Positions 46,351 through 55,955 of a stretch of DNA of 64,000 nt are shown piece after piece. The stretch is from Garcia nutans (taxonomy: Eukaryota > Streptophyta > Magnoliopsida > Malpighiales > Euphorbiaceae): NCBI GenBank assembly GCA_947685225.1, contig CANTUV010000003.1, positions 3,852,001-3,916,000 on the forward strand, given 5' to 3'. The notes beneath the pieces are model-generated. The model did no database searches and had not been told where the DNA came from. It was given only the letters and a program-made list of their open reading frames with translations. The translations under genes and the position numbers were made by a program. Within the stretch, counting starts at the first letter, position 1. Each line of letters opens with the position of its first letter.

Positions 46351-46368
46351 TGGCGCCGTTGCCGGGGA
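46351..46368 (+). promoter_or_regulatory. primer binding site, tRNA-Asp
   Basis: tggcgccgttgccgggga matches the complement of the plant tRNA-Asp 3' end. It lies 6 bp after the 5' LTR. This primer is typical of Athila-group gypsy elements. Confidence 0.85.
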
Positions 46369-46493
46369 GGCTAATTGGCAAAATTGTTTATTAAAAAATA
46401 TATATATATATTTTAGATTATTTTTCACTATTTTCATTTTGTTTTATTTTGTCTTTTGCTTTTAATTGTTTCTTTTTCTAGAAAATTCTGTTT

Positions 46494-47801
46494 ATGCAAG
46501 GCAGGAGATCACTCGAAGGAGAGCTACATCCTTTTATTCCAGAAATTCAGAGAGTGAAGAGGAGCAGGGAAGAGTTTGAGCTGTACACAGGATTTGATAC
46601 TTCAGAGGAAGACACTTCGGATTTTGAGTCAGAATCTGCACAATCTGTTAAAATGGCTGAAGAAAGACAAAGGACGATGAGAGACTTTGCTAGACCTGTC
46701 ATTGGAACTTCTACTTCTTGCATAAGACTGACAGATGCAGCAAGAAACTATGAGTTGAAGAACATCCATTACAATATGCTGCCATCATTCTATGGAGTTT
46801 CAAATGAAGATCCTTTGAACTTTATTCGGGATTTCTACTCCACCCTCAACACTTTTCCTTTGGGAGGACTAACAGAAGATCAGTTGAGGATGAGATGTTT
46901 CCCTTATACTTTGAAGGATAGGGCAAAGAGCTGGCTCATGATGTTGCCTGAAAATTCACTGACAACTTGGGAGCAAGTTTATAACAAGTTCATGAGCAAG
47001 TTCTACTCACATCAAAAGACAGCTGAGTTGAGAGGGAAGATTGCTACATTCTCTCAATTTGAAGGAGAGCCATTTCATGAGGCTTGGGACAGATTTAAAA
47101 TGTTATTGATCCAGTGTCCACATCATCACTATCCACTTCAACTTCTGAACCAGTTTTTCTATGATGGTCTAACCCAGCAATTTCAGAATACTGTTGATAA
47201 TACAGCTGGGGGAGCCATGGGAGAAAAGACAGCAGCTGAAACCTATGATATCTTTGAGATGTTGGGAGCTAATTCTCAAGAGAAGAGTGTCATGGGAAGA
47301 AGTAAAGGGGTGAATCAGCTAGAAGCCAATAGTGAGATGGTCAGTCAGATAGCTGAGTTGACAAAGCAAGTGCAGATGCTGAATATGAAGAACAATATTT
47401 CTTCATCCACTCAAGAAATTTGTGGAATTTGTGGAAACTTAGGGCATGGAGCAAATATTTGCCCCTCTGAATATGAGTCCTATTGGAATGAAGCTGAGCA
47501 GGTCAATGTTATGGGAGGATTCCAACCTAGGGCCAGAAATGATCCTTACTCCAACACTTACAACCCTGGTTGGAGGAATCACCCAAATTTTTCTTGGGCA
47601 AGGAATAATTCTCAGCAGCCTTTCCATTTGCTCCAAAGTCAGAACCAAGAGCAGGGTCAATCCTCAAATCAAGGGAAGTCTAGGATAGAGAGCTTGGAGG
47701 AAAGTTTACAAGCTTTTATCCAAGTCAGTGCTAAAAATCAAGAGGTGACCAACAAGAGACTGGATTCACTAGAAGCATCTTTTAAGAAGGTGGAGACATA
47801 A
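46494..47801 (+). CDS. Athila-like gag protein
   Basis: 435 codons from ATG 46494 to TAA 47799-47801. It has an acidic N-terminus, then the retrotransposon gag domain (NIHYNMLPSFYGVSNEDPL, FPYTLKDRAKSWLMMLP, TTWEQVYNKFMSKF, FHEAWDRFKMLLIQCPHH, LLNQFFYDGL), about residues 95-260. A CCHC zinc knuckle CGICGNLGHGANIC follows near residue 315. A coiled-coil-like tail (SLEESLQAFIQ; RLDSLEASFKKVET) ends it. The frame continues without shift into the next coding region. The TAA sits where a glutamine codon is expected (VET*VGQLAQQM), so a CAA-to-TAA change probably split one polyprotein. Gag builds the element's particle in the cytoplasm. It is intact enough to be expressed. Confidence 0.88.
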   Translation: MQGRRSLEGELHPFIPEIQRVKRSREEFELYTGFDTSEEDTSDFESESAQSVKMAEERQRTMRDFARPVIGTSTSCIRLTDAARNYELKNIHYNMLPSFYGVSNEDPLNFIRDFYSTLNTFPLGGLTEDQLRMRCFPYTLKDRAKSWLMMLPENSLTTWEQVYNKFMSKFYSHQKTAELRGKIATFSQFEGEPFHEAWDRFKMLLIQCPHHHYPLQLLNQFFYDGLTQQFQNTVDNTAGGAMGEKTAAETYDIFEMLGANSQEKSVMGRSKGVNQLEANSEMVSQIAELTKQVQMLNMKNNISSSTQEICGICGNLGHGANICPSEYESYWNEAEQVNVMGGFQPRARNDPYSNTYNPGWRNHPNFSWARNNSQQPFHLLQSQNQEQGQSSNQGKSRIESLEESLQAFIQVSAKNQEVTNKRLDSLEASFKKVET

Positions 47802-47822
47802 GTTGGACAACTTGCACAACAG

Positions 47823-49181
47823 ATGAAGATTCAACAAAAGGGGAAGTTCCCAAGTCAAACTGAGCAGGCACAATCAGTGACTGTTCTTAGAAGTGGTAAG
47901 GAAATTTATAATAATGTTGAAAATGATTCTGTGAATGCAGGTAACAAAGAGAACAAGGAGGAAGGAGAACCAAAGAACAAAGGTGTTGGAGAAAGATCAG
48001 TGGAGAAGTCCCCTACAGCAGATCTACATAAAGCAAGCAATCCATACCGGCCACCTGTACCATTCCCCAGCAGGTTGAAGGATGATAAACCAGATAAGAA
48101 ATTTTCTAACATCTTCAACATGCTGTCTAAGGTAAGTATTAACTTACCATTACTTGAGGCGATAAAGAACATGCCGGCTTATGCCAAATTTTTCAAGGAC
48201 CTAATCACCAAGAAAAAGAGGTATGAGATGAATGAAAAGGTGATAGTTTCCGAGGTAGCTAGTGCTGTTCTGCAGCATAAACTACCTCCCAAACTAAAGG
48301 ATCCTGGAAGCTTTATAATTCAAATTTCTGTGGGGAATGGGAAAGGAACTGAGGGCATGTGTGATCTAGGTGCTAGTGTGAATTTAATGCCTTACTCTGT
48401 GTTTAAAGAATTAGAACTAGGGGAGCTTAAACCAACAAAAATGGTGTTGCAATTAGCTGATAGGTCTTTTAGATTCCCGAAAGGGGTTATAGAAGATGTG
48501 TTAGTTAAAGTTGGTGGTTTGATAGTACCTGTGGATTTCATTGTTCTTGACATGGAAGTAGGTAATTCTTTACCATCTGCACACACCATTCTGCTGGGTA
48601 GGCCTTTTATGGCGACTACCAACACTTTAATAGATGTTAAAAATGGAAAATTATCAATGACTGTTTTGGGACAAACTGTGGAATTTTCTATTTTTAATAC
48701 TTCTCCCATTCCTACAACTTCTTTATATGAGGAATGTTCTTTAATTAATTGTGTTGAAGCAGTTGTTTCAGCTGCTTTCTTGCAGACAGGTTCCCCAGAT
48801 AAATTGGAGCTGACACTGAATTTAGAAGAGGAGGCTAAATCAGTGAGGGAGACCCGAGGGTACCCTAACCCAAAAGCATTTGAGAGCTCGAGGATTTACA
48901 AGGATCACACAAAAGAAATTCATGACAGAGTTATTGTGAGACAGACATTGAGTCCAGGTATGAAAGTTTTACTTTTTAATTCTCGACTCCGTTTGTTTCC
49001 AGGTAAACCCAAATCTAGATGGAGTGGTCCTTTTGAGGTAACTAAGGTATGTCCTTCTGGTGCCATTGAATTGCTAAACTCTAGAACCAAAAAGATTTTT
49101 AAAGCAAATAGACATAGAGTTAAGCTATATAAAGAAGGATTTCAGGAATTGATGATCATTGACAGCACTTTTGATCCATGA
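47823..49181 (+). CDS. protease fused to integrase C-terminus (RT deleted)
   Basis: 452 codons in the same frame as gag. A lysine/glutamate-rich linker (VTVLRSGKEI; NPYRPPVPFPSRLK) leads to the protease with MCDLGASVNLMPYSVFKEL at about residues 180-198 and ILLGRPFMATTNTLIDV near 258; the D-L-G-A active-site variant is usual for Athila. After about residue 340 the frame enters the integrase C-terminus directly: SRIYKDHTKEIHDR, LLFNSRLRLFPGKPKSRWSGPF, and ANRHRVKLY (about residues 350-445). RT, RNase H, and the integrase zinc domain and DDE core are absent. The frame is uninterrupted, so a fused protein could be made, but the element cannot copy itself alone. Confidence 0.88.
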   Translation: MKIQQKGKFPSQTEQAQSVTVLRSGKEIYNNVENDSVNAGNKENKEEGEPKNKGVGERSVEKSPTADLHKASNPYRPPVPFPSRLKDDKPDKKFSNIFNMLSKVSINLPLLEAIKNMPAYAKFFKDLITKKKRYEMNEKVIVSEVASAVLQHKLPPKLKDPGSFIIQISVGNGKGTEGMCDLGASVNLMPYSVFKELELGELKPTKMVLQLADRSFRFPKGVIEDVLVKVGGLIVPVDFIVLDMEVGNSLPSAHTILLGRPFMATTNTLIDVKNGKLSMTVLGQTVEFSIFNTSPIPTTSLYEECSLINCVEAVVSAAFLQTGSPDKLELTLNLEEEAKSVRETRGYPNPKAFESSRIYKDHTKEIHDRVIVRQTLSPGMKVLLFNSRLRLFPGKPKSRWSGPFEVTKVCPSGAIELLNSRTKKIFKANRHRVKLYKEGFQELMIIDSTFDP

Positions 49182-50797
49182 TTCCTTGTCTTGCATGATG
49201 TCCAGCTTTATGACATTAAAGAAGCGCTAAATGGGAGGCAACCCATTAGTTTGAATTTCTTTTTCATAGTTATAATTTTATATTTTGCAATTTTGATTTT
49301 ATGTTTAGTTTAAATAAATAGAAACCCTAAAGCTCTCTTGCATCTTGTTTTTTTTGAACATTTGTGTTTGTGATAAAAAGGTTGAGTTTTGCCTCACCAG
49401 GGGACGATGGAAGACAGGTTGTACTTAATTCTTTCTCTTTATTATTCTTGTTTTCCATTGAGGACAATGTAAATTCTAAAGTGTGGGGTAATCTTTTAGC
49501 TTTTCTTTAATTTTTGTTTTGGTTGCCTTGGTATGTTTATTGTGTTTGTTGTGCATGGCATAATTGTTGAAAATTTATTGATCTTTTCTGTGATTCTAGC
49601 ATTGTAGTTGAGACTTTTGTATCAGCATAGAAATGAGCATTTGAATTCATTCAGGATCAATTTTCGCATTCTGCGGTTCATGACATATAAATCTTTGAGA
49701 ACCCACCTTTGTGAGTTTTAAGCCTTATAGATTAAATGATTGATTTTCTTTTCTTAAGTGTGCACCTTCATGATTTTGCATCTCTAGAGTTTGCTTTTGC
49801 ATACTGATTGAACTCACATTATGATTTAATCTCAGGTTTTAAAATGATGAAGACAAAATAGGTTAGCCCTTTAGCTTAAAAAGACCTCCCTTAATATTGA
49901 ATTCCTTAGTGAGCCAAGTTGAGCCTTTAACCTTTTTCTTGTTTGATCAACATAATTCACAGCTCAATTTTCTCTTATTATCATCATACCTGCATTAAGG
50001 AATGGAGTTTTTATGATATGTCAATAGGGTGGTTTATTTCAAAGTGTGGGGTAAGAAAAAAAAAGAAAAAAAAATGGTATTGCTATTTGGGGTTGAAATG
50101 CATACTTTGCACATTGTATTAAGAGTTGATTATTCTTTTCCTCTACATTTTAAGCTAGATGTTTCATGCAAGTTTATATTTTGTATATATATATATATAT
50201 ATATATAATGAATGATAGAAAAAAAAAGAAAAAAAAAGAAAAAAGAAAAAGATATATATATATATATATATACAAAATCCATATGTTTTCTAGCTTTAGA
50301 GGAATGTTGACTCGTTATTTTTCTTGAAGTATGCAAGTATGTGAAGTATTAATGGATTGTGAGTATGCCATTTGAGGGAGTTATGAATTTCTTAGCAAGA
50401 GTATTTTCTAATTTAGATACTCCATTTCTTGATGCTCCAGCTTAAATATCTTTTCTCACACCTTTACCTTAGCCCCATTACATCCAAATGAAAGACCTTC
50501 GGATTATTTCTTGAGAAAATCAGTGAGGGAGATTGGATAATTAAGCAAGTTTATGGTAGCATGCAGTCATGAGTGGTTTGAGTGATTAACCTTTGAAATC
50601 GAGTGAAACACTTAGATGAGAGATGAGATTTGTATGTCTGGATTAATGAATGAGTTAAGAAAATCTTGATTGAAGGAAATTGTAATTATTTATGTCTGAC
50701 TCTTAAAGTATTTCATCTATGTACTGGAATTATAGTTAAGGTTGTGTGAGTTTTTAATTTATGCCATGTGAATTTGCTTGAGGACAAGCAAAGTTGT
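49182..50797 (+). other. Athila-like 3' noncoding region
   Basis: 1.6 kb without a supported gene. It holds extra PPT-like motifs (aaagtgtggggtaat at 49478; aaagtgtggggtaag at 50041), a ttgaggacaa box at 49458 repeated near the true PPT, and a (TA)n inverted pair at 50179-50277. Athila elements often carry an env-like frame here, but none is visible. Confidence 0.7.
50179..50277. repeat. (TA)n inverted pair around a purine tract
   Basis: ttttgtatatata... at 50179-50208 is mirrored by ...tatatacaaaat at 50252-50277. Between them lies an A/G-only run at about 50214-50251. Confidence 0.88.
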
Positions 50798-50810
50798 AAG
50801 TGTGGGGTAG
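50798..50810 (+). promoter_or_regulatory. Athila-like polypurine tract
   Basis: aagtgtggggtag lies just before the 3' LTR start at 50812 and is preceded by a ttgaggacaa box. Confidence 0.8.
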
Positions 50811-50811
50811 T

Positions 50812-52392
50812 TGTTTTGTTAGTTTTTGTTATAGATTTGTGTTCTGTTTATTATAATACTTATTATTTTATTTAGGTATTTTATTAGTTTAAATCGGTTT
50901 ATTTAGTGTTTTTGTTAATTTTGTAGTTTTAGTTTATTTCAGTGTTTATGTCGTTTTTGATCTAGTTTTTAGTATGGTGTTTATGTTTTGTTGGTTATTG
51001 TTTATTTACTTTTTGTTTAAAGTTTGTTTGAGTTTTGTTTTAGGTTAAAAAAGCCAAGGAACCAAGACTGAAGAAGAAGAAATCATCACAGTAGGCGACA
51101 CATGCAAGCGACATGGCCATGTCACTGGCCATGTCTCTCCAAAATGAAGCAACACGGCCAAGTCACCTCAAACATGGCCATGTCCCTCCAAAAATGCTCC
51201 AACACGGCCAAGTCACTTCTGACTTGGCCGTGTCTCACCAATTCCAAAGGCAAAGAAGACTAGAAACTCACAGTGGAAGACACAGGCAAGGGACACGGCC
51301 AAGTCACCTAGCTGTGTCCCTCCAAAATGGTGCAACACGGCCAAGTCACTTCTGACTTGGCCGTGTCACTCAACAAAGAAGAGAAAGAAGAGAGGCAAGC
51401 AGTGGTGGACACAGGCAAGGGACACGGCCAAGTCACCTGGCCATGTCCCTCCAAAAGGCACTCACACGGCCAAGTCACTTCTGACTTGGCCGTGTCCCTC
51501 ATGAAACAAATGCGCAACGAATTTTAAAGCTGACGTTTCATATAAAAGGGAAAAAAAGTTAGGATTTCGAACGGTGGATGATTTAGAACAGATTTGGAGT
51601 CGTCAAGAGAGTGAACTGAGGGTTTTAAACATTTGTTTTCTTGATTTTGATTTCACTTTGGATTAAAACTAGCTTAGATTAGATTGTTCTAGCCATTGAG
51701 ACATCCTTCTTGCAAGATTTGAACAAGAGATTCTTCAGAAGCTTCAAGAAGTTTGTAATTTGGTTTTGTTCTTGAACTTTATCTCTTATTTTCATTGAAA
51801 TTGTATTTATGAACATTAGCATGTCTAAGTTGATTTCTTTGAATATTAATGAGATGAGTATGCTTGAAATAATTATGAACTAATTTGATCTAGTCTAGGG
51901 TTTGTATGGATCTGCTATGATTGTATGGATTGGTTTTTCTCTTAGCTAATAATTTCTTTAGCCTTGATTGAATGAAACATTGTTAATATATAATTGATTG
52001 ATCACCAATTATGTGTTTTAAGGTATTAGATGATGTATCGAGAGATGAAGTTTAATACTTGAACAATTCAATTAGGGACTTAGGTGAATTAGAGATATAA
52101 CCTATTAAAAAGATTATTTCACTTATAACAAGATTAGTTGAAAGAGGTTTGAATGCGAGAGCTTATTTCCTTGACTTGATTAGTTGAGTTGTTTGAGATT
52201 TAATCTTTGAAATTGAATTAGTTAAGAGGAATAACCGTTCATACATATAAGTAGTAGAGAAGTGCAAACCCTAGACCATTCTATCAAGTGAATCAAAACA
52301 TCCGCTTATTTTAATTTTCTTTGTTTTGAACTTTAAGTAATCTTCTTCATTATTTAGCAATTTAAATCTTTTTATTACTTGTTAAACATAAT
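50812..52392 (+). repeat. Athila-like 3' LTR, left part
   Basis: Starts tgttttgttag and matches 44643-46222. It breaks at ataat (52388-52392), where the Tat-like element inserted; the rest is at 60480-60606. Confidence 0.95.
52388..52392. repeat. target site duplication ataat (left)
   Basis: Matches 60480-60484. The 5' LTR shows the single uninterrupted site cataatctgataag near 46218. Confidence 0.95.
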
Positions 52393-53774
52393 TGTGAACC
52401 TCGGTTTTCCACCCGAAAAGGATTCGGATGAAAGTTCACTCGTTGTCGGGAGTCGCCACTCAGTTTATTTTGTTCGAAGGGAAAAACTAAGAAAACCCTT
52501 GTTTGACTCCAATAACGTGTCCAATGTAAATGTTTCTAATCTGCGAACCCAAGGAGGATTCGGGGACTATGTCATGCATTTGATTAATTTGCCAATTTAG
52601 AATTGAATCCAAAAGGAACACAGAAAGGAAGAAGAACAGATTGTTAGTAAATTGTGGACTTGTTATTTGAGGTGAATCTCAAATATGCCTGCATACTCTC
52701 ATTTTTTATGAGAGATCAAAGCCCATGTAGTTCGGAAAAGCCTATTTAAAGGCGATTAAAATTATGCTTCATGCATGTGTGTGTGTATGCTTCGTGCATT
52801 GTCGGGCATTTTGCCAAATTCGTGAGATTTAGCACTTAGTGCTAGGTGGTAAAATTTAAGTACTTTGTACCTAAAGGATGCAATTTAGAGGCCTTTGGCC
52901 TGCATTGCCGGGCTTTTTGCCAAAGTTGTGAGTTTTAGCACTTAGTGCAAATTTGTGAAATTTAGGTACTTTGTACCAAAATAGTGCAATTTAGGCCTTT
53001 GGCCAAAAAGATTGATTTTAATTGTGAAATTTAGGTACTTTGTACCAAAAGGATGCAATTTAGGCTCCGTGCCAAAATATTGATTTTAATTGTGGAATTT
53101 GGGTACTTTGTACCGAAAGAATGTGATTTAGGCTTCGTGCCAAAAAGGTTGATTGATTCACAGCTTAATGCCGAAAGATTGATTGATTAGTCCATTAGGC
53201 CCTTAGACCTAAAATGATTAGGTCTTTGACCAAGAAGAAATTAAAAAGAAGATGGAATGCTTATGACATGTTTAAATTGACAAAGAATGAATTAGGATAT
53301 TACCTTGCTTAGGATTTTCCCACTTCGAAGTTCCAGATCTCGTTTTCTTGGACCTTGAATTATGATTCTGGATTAAATTCGTCAGCATGAGGCCCGGGAT
53401 TCCAAAAGCCAACCCCTTTTCTGAAAACTCAACAACCTTATATAGGCAAAATTCGGACTGGACGGCGGTCGGACCGGGCGGCTCGCCGGAAAAACGGGAA
53501 GAGGACACGGACGGCGGTCGGACCGCCGGTCCCAGCGGTTCACCCCGAAACCGCACCGAAATCCGCACTTTTTCCGTTCAAACTGATTTTCTGGGAGTTG
53601 CCGACCTCCAAAAATTATTCCGAGACCATATCTGTGATCCTTGCGTCATTCCGGACGTTTCAAGTACCATGAAGACATACTTTCGGTGAATTATACCGGG
53701 GACATCTGGTCCGGCTCGGTTGTCTGCAGTATGAGAAAATTGGCTTCCCGAGCCTCAAAATTCGAGTGTTCACA
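52393..53774 (-). repeat. Tat-like element 3' LTR (1382 bp)
   Basis: Plus-strand ends are tgtgaacctcgg and gtgttcaca. It is nearly identical to 59097-60479; by eye about 14 differences. It contains a field of mini-palindromes at 52831-53141. Confidence 0.95.
52831..53141. repeat. cluster of 11-13 bp mini-palindromes
   Basis: agcacttagtgct (52831), gtactttgtac (52860), aggcctttggcct (52889), ggctttttgcc (52911), gcacttagtgc (52938), ggtactttgtacc (52965, 53034, 53102), ggcctttggcc (52994), ggctccgtgcc (53063) and ggcttcgtgcc (53131). The same set recurs in the other LTR at about 59535-59847. Confidence 0.93.
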
Positions 53775-53790
53775 ATTGCCCCCCACTGGG
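53775..53790 (-). promoter_or_regulatory. Tat-like polypurine tract
   Basis: On the minus strand cccagtggggggcaat lies directly before the 3' LTR. It is embedded in the left 40-bp near-palindrome that starts at 53783. Confidence 0.8.
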
Positions 53791-53822
53791 GGTCCATAAA
53801 AATGATTTATGGGGCCCAGTGG
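53783..53822. repeat. 40-bp near-palindrome beside the PPT
   Basis: ccactggg at one end pairs with cccagtgg at the other, and the centre ccataaaaatgatttatgg is nearly self-complementary. A reverse-oriented relative lies beside the PBS at 59046-59085. Confidence 0.85.
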
Positions 53823-55058
53823 TCGTCTGAAGAGCGAATTTTGAGCGAGGGGTAAAAGATCCGCCTTTTGGCATTTCTGGATTGCTTGCAACACCTCATG
53901 ATTTTTATCTGATTGTATTCTGACTTTTCTGTACCTGCATTTTTGTTTAGCACAAACAGTACATATGTATGCATGATGTCCTCTTTTATTTTCATAAAGG
54001 TATTTATTTGTTTCTTTGCACCCACTGCATGCACAACTGGACCAAGAGTCTTCAAAAGATGGAAATGATCAATATGGGTAGATATGGGTTGCTTTCTGTC
54101 ACCATTCTTAGGGAGATATTGGTGAATTAGGATTTTTTTTTTAGTAAAGAATTTAGAAATAAATTTTAGGAATCTTTCCTTCACATGCACTTGAATTAGC
54201 TCTAGTAATGAACCAGAAGTAATACTAGGCCTCACTAAGCTCTGCTATTATTTCTAGTTAAAGAACTTAGAAATAATCCTCTAGGAAGTCAAACTCCACT
54301 GGGGGAAGGAACTTGAATTTTTTTGAAGTTGCCCCCAAATTATTCCCGGAGTTACTCGAGCTGTTCTTCAAACTGGGGTTAGGAATCATCAAATGATCAG
54401 ACCTTTTGCTGAGCCTTCCCTTGTCCAGCCTACTCCAGAGTACAGAGCTGAAGTTTGGCCAATTGAAAAGCCAAAGAGGCATGCATCGTTGCAGGAGCTG
54501 GAGGGTGAGGATGTGGTTCCTTTTAACGAGGAGAAGACAGATGCTGCAGAGAGTTCTGGAACTAAGGAAGATACCGAAGACTCTGCCCCACGTAGAAGGC
54601 GTAGGATTTAGATCCTAGGTTTGACTCTTTTTTTTTTACTTATGTTTTGACTCTTTTTGATTGGTTTGACTTTTTTGAAATGAATGACTCTTTTGGAATG
54701 AATGACCCTTCTTAGGATGAATGACCCTTTTTGTTTGCTTTCCAAGCATTATCTACTTTATTTACTTGCTCTAATTTTTGCCTAAGCTGTCCTTTCGGAT
54801 TTTCAACTTAGCGAGCTCTTACCCATTCTTGCCTAAGCCGCACTTTGTGGGTTTTCGACTTAGCAGGATTTTTTCTTTTTTTTCTTTTTTATTTTTTTAT
54901 TTATTCATTTATTTATTTATTATTTCTTTTTATGTTGGCAAAAGAAAAATGAGTCAATGAATCTTATTAAAATTTAGACCGTGCTCAAGGAGAGCTGCCT
55001 ACATATCTCGAATTAGTTTGCGAGAATCAGGTCTAATGTAGTTCATTACAATGCATGA
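53823..55058. other. Tat-like region between integrase and 3' LTR
   Basis: Mostly noncoding. It contains a plus-strand open frame at 54322-54611, direct repeats of gaatgactctttt-type words at 54630-54745, and two copies of a tgcctaagc...acttagc unit at 54779-54812 and 54829-54865. Confidence 0.6.
54322..54611 (+). CDS. antisense open frame in Tat-like element (aORF-like)
   Basis: An open frame of about 96 codons ends at TAG 54609-54611, on the strand opposite to the element's gag-pol. Residues include MIRPFAEPSLVQPTPEYRAE, then WPIEKPKRHASLQELEGED, an acidic stretch and a terminal RRRRRI. Only the last 72 codons follow a methionine (54393). Some Tat-group plant elements carry an extra antisense frame between integrase and the 3' LTR, and this position fits. 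The sequence shows no domain I recognise. It may be the C-terminal remnant of a longer frame, since a stop lies just upstream. Confidence 0.45.
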
Positions 55059-55955
55059 TTATACATAATATTTCTTTAGTTGATCCAGATTGCATGGGTT
55101 TATGAACTCCAGACCATCCAAATCAGACAAGATGACGGCTCCGCCGGAAAGTATTTTCTTTAAAATGTAGGGTCCCGCCCAATGAGGATGAAACTTCCCA
55201 CGAGGATCTGTAACAGGTGTTCTAATCTCTTTCAGAACCAAACAACCTTCTTCCAACTTTCAATCTTTGACCTTTTTGTTGAAATGTCTGGCCATTCGCT
55301 TCTGATACCCTTGAATCCGATGTAGAGCTTGAAGTCTTTTTTCATCCAAACCCAACAACTGATGATGATAATTGCTGATCCATTCAGCTTCATTTATCTG
55401 ACTTTCTTGAATTATCCTCGCCGATTGAACTTCCAGTTCAATGGGGAGTACTGCTTCCATTCCGTACACCAGGGAATATGGGGTTGCCCCAGTAGGAGTT
55501 TTAATTGATGTTCTATATCCCCACAAAGCCAGCGGTAACTTCTCACGCCAACGCCTATGTTCCCTGATCATTTTTTGTATGATCACCTTTATAGACTTGT
55601 TCGCTGCTTCTACTGCTCCATTTGTTTGAGGTCTATAAGGAGAGGACTTATGATGCTGGACATTCTTATCCTTCAAGAGCTTAGCAAATTCTGCTTGGAA
55701 ATGAGTTCCATTATCAGTGATAATCTCAAATGGCGTTCCGTACCGACAAAGGATGTTGGTTCGGAAAAACGGTGCTGCCTTTTTGGCGTTTAATTCTGCA
55801 TAGGAAGCTGCTTCAACCCACTTTGTGAAGTAATCCACTGCTACCAAAATAAACTGATGTCCATTTGAGGCTTTTGGATGTATTTTGCCAATTATATCTA
55901 TTCCCCAACTATTAGCAAATTGATGTGTGGTAGCGGGAAATCGTCCTTGGGACAC
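55059..55955 (-). pseudogene. Tat-like gypsy integrase (core and C-terminus)
   Basis: On the minus strand the integrase core reads FANSWGIDIIGKIHPKA, VDYFTKWVEAASY, IITDNGTHFQ, SPYRPQTNGAVEAANKSIK and MEAVLPIELEV (55260-55955). After a stop/shift near 55258 comes the C-terminal LVLKEIRTPVTDPRGKFHP and NLDQLKKYYV (55059-55256). DDE aspartates are in the VDYFTKW and TDNG blocks and the glutamate is in the NGAVEAAN block. The zinc-binding N-terminus is missing because a deletion joins RT sequence to the core near 55920-55930. Integrase normally inserts the cDNA in the nucleus; here it is split. Confidence 0.88.

Noticed and set aside
46351..46368. tRNA-Asp gene fragment
   Set aside because: It matches only the primer complement length and lies at the expected PBS position after an LTR; no cloverleaf.
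48817..48890. Sequencing or assembly error as cause of the protease-integrase fusion
   Set aside because: The frame stays open across the junction and about 2.5-3 kb of pol would be missing, so a real deletion is more likely. It cannot be excluded without reads.
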